A stretch of DNA of 59,743 nt, from IMG/VR virus record IMGVR_UViG_3300015263_000360, positions 1-59,743 of that record, one strand, 5' to 3'. The position numbers were made by a program, and so were the translations under genes. This DNA is from a virus. Under the pieces are notes generated by a model. The model made no database searches, was not told where the DNA came from, and was given only the letters and a program-made list of their open reading frames with translations. Shown piece after piece: positions 57,802-59,743 of the stretch (positions within the stretch are counted from its first letter, which is position 1; each line of letters begins with the position of its first letter).

Positions 57802-58674
57802 ATGACCCTAATAGCTACCAACGCGCTGTCGTTTATTGCGACCACATATGGTGAGTTGCCCACCACGGGTGCCGCGCCTGTTGGTAGCATGGGGTATGTA
57901 ACTGGCACGGGGAAGGTATACTACAGCACAAATGGAACCTGGGTGGAGCTCACCTCTGGAGGAGGCCCTGGCTTCCCATCTTACAACACGCCACCCACCT
58001 CTCCATCTGCTTATGACGATGAGTTCATTGGCGGTTCTCTGGACGGGAAATGGAGTGCAGTGTCGGTTGGCACTACAAATCCGATAGCTTCTGGCACTGT
58101 AAACCCACTAAGCTCTTTGACCACGCCGATCTACGATCTCACTTCTCAGAACAGTTGGATTCTGTTCCAGTCGGACAACTCCACAGTGCAAACATTTGGT
58201 TTGCAGCAGTCAATCACTCCAGACACCTCTGCCACTCTTCATTTCAAGTTCTCGATTGATGCACGATCGGTTTCTGGCGCTGGAGAGGGCGGAATGTATT
58301 TTAACCTCATCAACACGGGGGACTCTAACGAGGGCGCTGGCGTGTACATGCAGAGCACCGGCACTGGATACAGAGGTAGATTGCGAGTGAGCAATAACGG
58401 TGCCGTTAGCGAAAGCACCACTGTAACTATGTCCGAAGCCTCGTTTGTTCCGGAGTTCCACTTAGTCCTTTGGAAAAGCAGCAACACTTATTACATGGGC
58501 TACACTTCTGGTGACGGTCTTCCTGGTGTGCTCGGGCCGGTTACGAAAACAGGCGTGACCACGTTTGATGCTGTGGAGGTGGGTTGCTACACGGCAAATG
58601 AGACTCCGAGCATTATCTATGGACTCGACTTTTTTAGGTACTACAATTCAATTAAGATGGGATTGATGAACTGA
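57802..58674 (+). CDS. Receptor-binding/lectin-like tail protein
   Basis: 290 residues. N-terminal YVTGTGKVYYSTNGTWVELTSGG (about 33-55) is a fibre-type module; from about 73, DEFIGGSLDGKWSAVSVG opens a beta-sandwich region of concanavalin/laminin-G-like character that continues to the end (EFHLVLWKSSNTYYMGYTSGDG). It probably binds cell-surface sugar. No depolymerase residues are evident. Confidence 0.65.
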   Translation: MTLIATNALSFIATTYGELPTTGAAPVGSMGYVTGTGKVYYSTNGTWVELTSGGGPGFPSYNTPPTSPSAYDDEFIGGSLDGKWSAVSVGTTNPIASGTVNPLSSLTTPIYDLTSQNSWILFQSDNSTVQTFGLQQSITPDTSATLHFKFSIDARSVSGAGEGGMYFNLINTGDSNEGAGVYMQSTGTGYRGRLRVSNNGAVSESTTVTMSEASFVPEFHLVLWKSSNTYYMGYTSGDGLPGVLGPVTKTGVTTFDAVEVGCYTANETPSIIYGLDFFRYYNSIKMGLMN

Positions 58675-58681
58675 GGTAAGC

Positions 58682-59143
58682 ATGGCACAGGCTAACGTGT
58701 ACTTCTATGTGGTTGTAGATGAGGGTGCTGGAGAGAACAATGTGGTGGCTGGTAGCCGCAACACTCCTTATGCGGTTTCTTTAACTGGGCCATCAGTTTA
58801 TACAAAGAGATTCGAGGCTGTGGACACTTCCACGACACCGGCAACACTTCTTACCTTGGGTGCAAGTGGGAATTTGGCCGCAGCCTCACTGGTTTTAATT
58901 CGTGCCTCTGTTGCTGGCGTGCTTACCTGGGTTGGAACAGACGACTCGGGCACGTACAAGGACACGAGTGCGCTAGGGATTCCTGCGAATTGTTGGCAGC
59001 CAATCTTCACAGACGACACGGCGGAGCACGACGACGACACAGGTATTAACAGAGCCTTAAACACGGTTCAAAACATTACCGCCTTCTACTTTAAGGCCAA
59101 CACTGGCACTTCAGTGGACATCGAGGTAAAGGCATATGCGTAA
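58682..59143 (+). CDS. Virion structural protein candidate
   Basis: 153 residues, beta-rich and acidic (VYFYVVVDEGAGENNVVAGS; FYFKANTGTSVDIEVKAYA). Eight bases after the receptor-binding gene, behind TGAGGTAAGC. No family recognised. Fibre- or capsid-associated role inferred from position. Confidence 0.6.
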   Translation: MAQANVYFYVVVDEGAGENNVVAGSRNTPYAVSLTGPSVYTKRFEAVDTSTTPATLLTLGASGNLAAASLVLIRASVAGVLTWVGTDDSGTYKDTSALGIPANCWQPIFTDDTAEHDDDTGINRALNTVQNITAFYFKANTGTSVDIEVKAYA

Positions 59144-59173
59144 CGGTATCATTATAGACACGGAGGTTTAACC

Positions 59174-59740
59174 ATGCCTAGATTAACAGATCCTGAAGTG
59201 GGTACGTCGTGGTCCGGATATGTCCGGAAAAGAAAGGGTGGCATGCAACCCACTCTGCCGCCAGAGCCTCTCCAGGCTGAAGCCGCTCCTAATCCAAGTC
59301 CTTGGAACATGGAACCAGGAGTGGTGAATCAGATGCGAGACTTCTTGCGCTCTCGAGGTCTCGGTAAGAAAAATGTGAGAAACGCCATGCAGAACTTCTT
59401 GCAGGGTAACGGACTAGGAGCTGCTGCTGGGTTCCTTGGCGGGGACCTTGGAGGTCTGTATGATGCGGCTCCTGGTATTCTGAAGGGTTACGAGCCTCAA
59501 CAGCTTCTGGACCGCGCTCGTGAGGAGTATGCCAATCAGACAGGTCTGCGCCCCACGATTATGGAGGACAGAGTTTCTCCTGCCACGCGCGAAGCTGCCA
59601 GCTCTGGCGATCCCAACCAAGGCGGGGTGGTCCCTGGCGAGAAGAGAAAGCGGCAGCGTCCTCCGGCCTCCGAGCCTTCGGAGCCTAAGCCACGCCCTGG
59701 AAGCAAGAGAGCTAGAGAGCTAGCGCGGGAGAGAGGCTAA
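59174..59740 (+). CDS. Basic, Pro-rich protein running across the genome join
   Basis: 188 residues. GlyAla-rich middle (GLGAAAGFLGGDLGGLYDAAPG, about 80-101) between helical segments and a highly basic, Pro/Glu-rich tail (EKRKRQRPPASEP). GGAGG precedes the ATG. Its final 47 codons, counting the stop, are repeated at 1-141. It is coupled (TAATG) to the next proline-rich gene. Function unknown, probably virion-linked. Confidence 0.7.
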   Translation: MPRLTDPEVGTSWSGYVRKRKGGMQPTLPPEPLQAEAAPNPSPWNMEPGVVNQMRDFLRSRGLGKKNVRNAMQNFLQGNGLGAAAGFLGGDLGGLYDAAPGILKGYEPQQLLDRAREEYANQTGLRPTIMEDRVSPATREAASSGDPNQGGVVPGEKRKRQRPPASEPSEPKPRPGSKRARELARERG

Positions 59741-59743
59741 TGG
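59600..59743. repeat. Terminal direct repeat, second copy
   Basis: Exact copy of bases 1-144. The open reading frames continue correctly when the ends are joined. Confidence 0.95.

Noticed and set aside
1-59743. CRISPR array, integrase, insertion sequence
   Set aside because: No regularly spaced repeats, recombinase motifs or transposase genes were seen; the regularly placed tRNAs are not repeats.

Overview
The window is one complete genome of a tailed, podovirus-type bacteriophage. Bases 1-144 are repeated exactly at 59600-59743, so the molecule closes into about 59.6 kb of unique sequence, and the last gene (59174-59740) runs across the join. No integrase, repressor or partition gene is visible, so the phage looks virulent. 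The host cannot be named. Strong AGGAG-type ribosome sites, a sigma70-like capsid promoter, a lysozyme cassette and 13 tRNAs with mostly A-ending codon specificity suggest a bacterium with a more GC-rich codon preference than the phage.

There are two transcription blocks. The rightward (+) block runs from 53.6 kb through the join to 27.8 kb. It holds small unknown genes, capsid-associated and tail-fibre or receptor-binding proteins (53.6-59.7 kb), two proline-rich proteins, small and large terminase, a P22-type portal, scaffold, the major capsid protein behind its own promoter and terminator (8.0-10.0 kb), tail adaptor and nozzle proteins, a series of probable ejection proteins ending in a 2,881-residue polyvalent protein (17.1-25.8 kb), and a lysis cassette (25.8-27.8 kb).

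The leftward (-) block runs from 53.3 down to 27.8 kb and carries early and middle functions. From its promoter-proximal end it has small Zn-ribbon and unknown genes (53.3-52.5 kb), a 630 bp non-coding zone, a NADAR plus SLOG gene pair (50.3-51.2 kb), a GC-rich module with host-like codon use (48.0-49.2 kb), a tRNA-Ile, an amidoligase plus class II glutamine amidotransferase pair (44.0-46.6 kb), recombination genes (RecA-like ATPase, SSB-like protein, PD-(D/E)XK nuclease, 41.3-43.7 kb), a cluster of 12 tRNAs with genes between them (37.8-40.8 kb), a phiEco32-type COOH-NH2 ligase and RtcB RNA ligase (35.2-37.4 kb), Zn-ribbon genes, a primase-polymerase/helicase, RusA resolvase and nucleotide-metabolism genes (27.8-33.7 kb). 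I recognise no DNA polymerase or RNA polymerase, so replication and transcription probably use host enzymes.

The most interesting content is: (1) three genes for ATP-dependent amide-bond chemistry, a predicted peptide or protein modification system; (2) RtcB with a zinc-ribbon insertion next to a tRNA array, suggesting repair or replacement of tRNAs damaged by host defence; (3) two tRNAs with leucine anticodons but short class I variable loops; (4) genes whose stop codons lie inside tRNA genes; (5) an adjacent SLOG/NADAR pair, families linked to NAD and ADP-ribose conflict systems.
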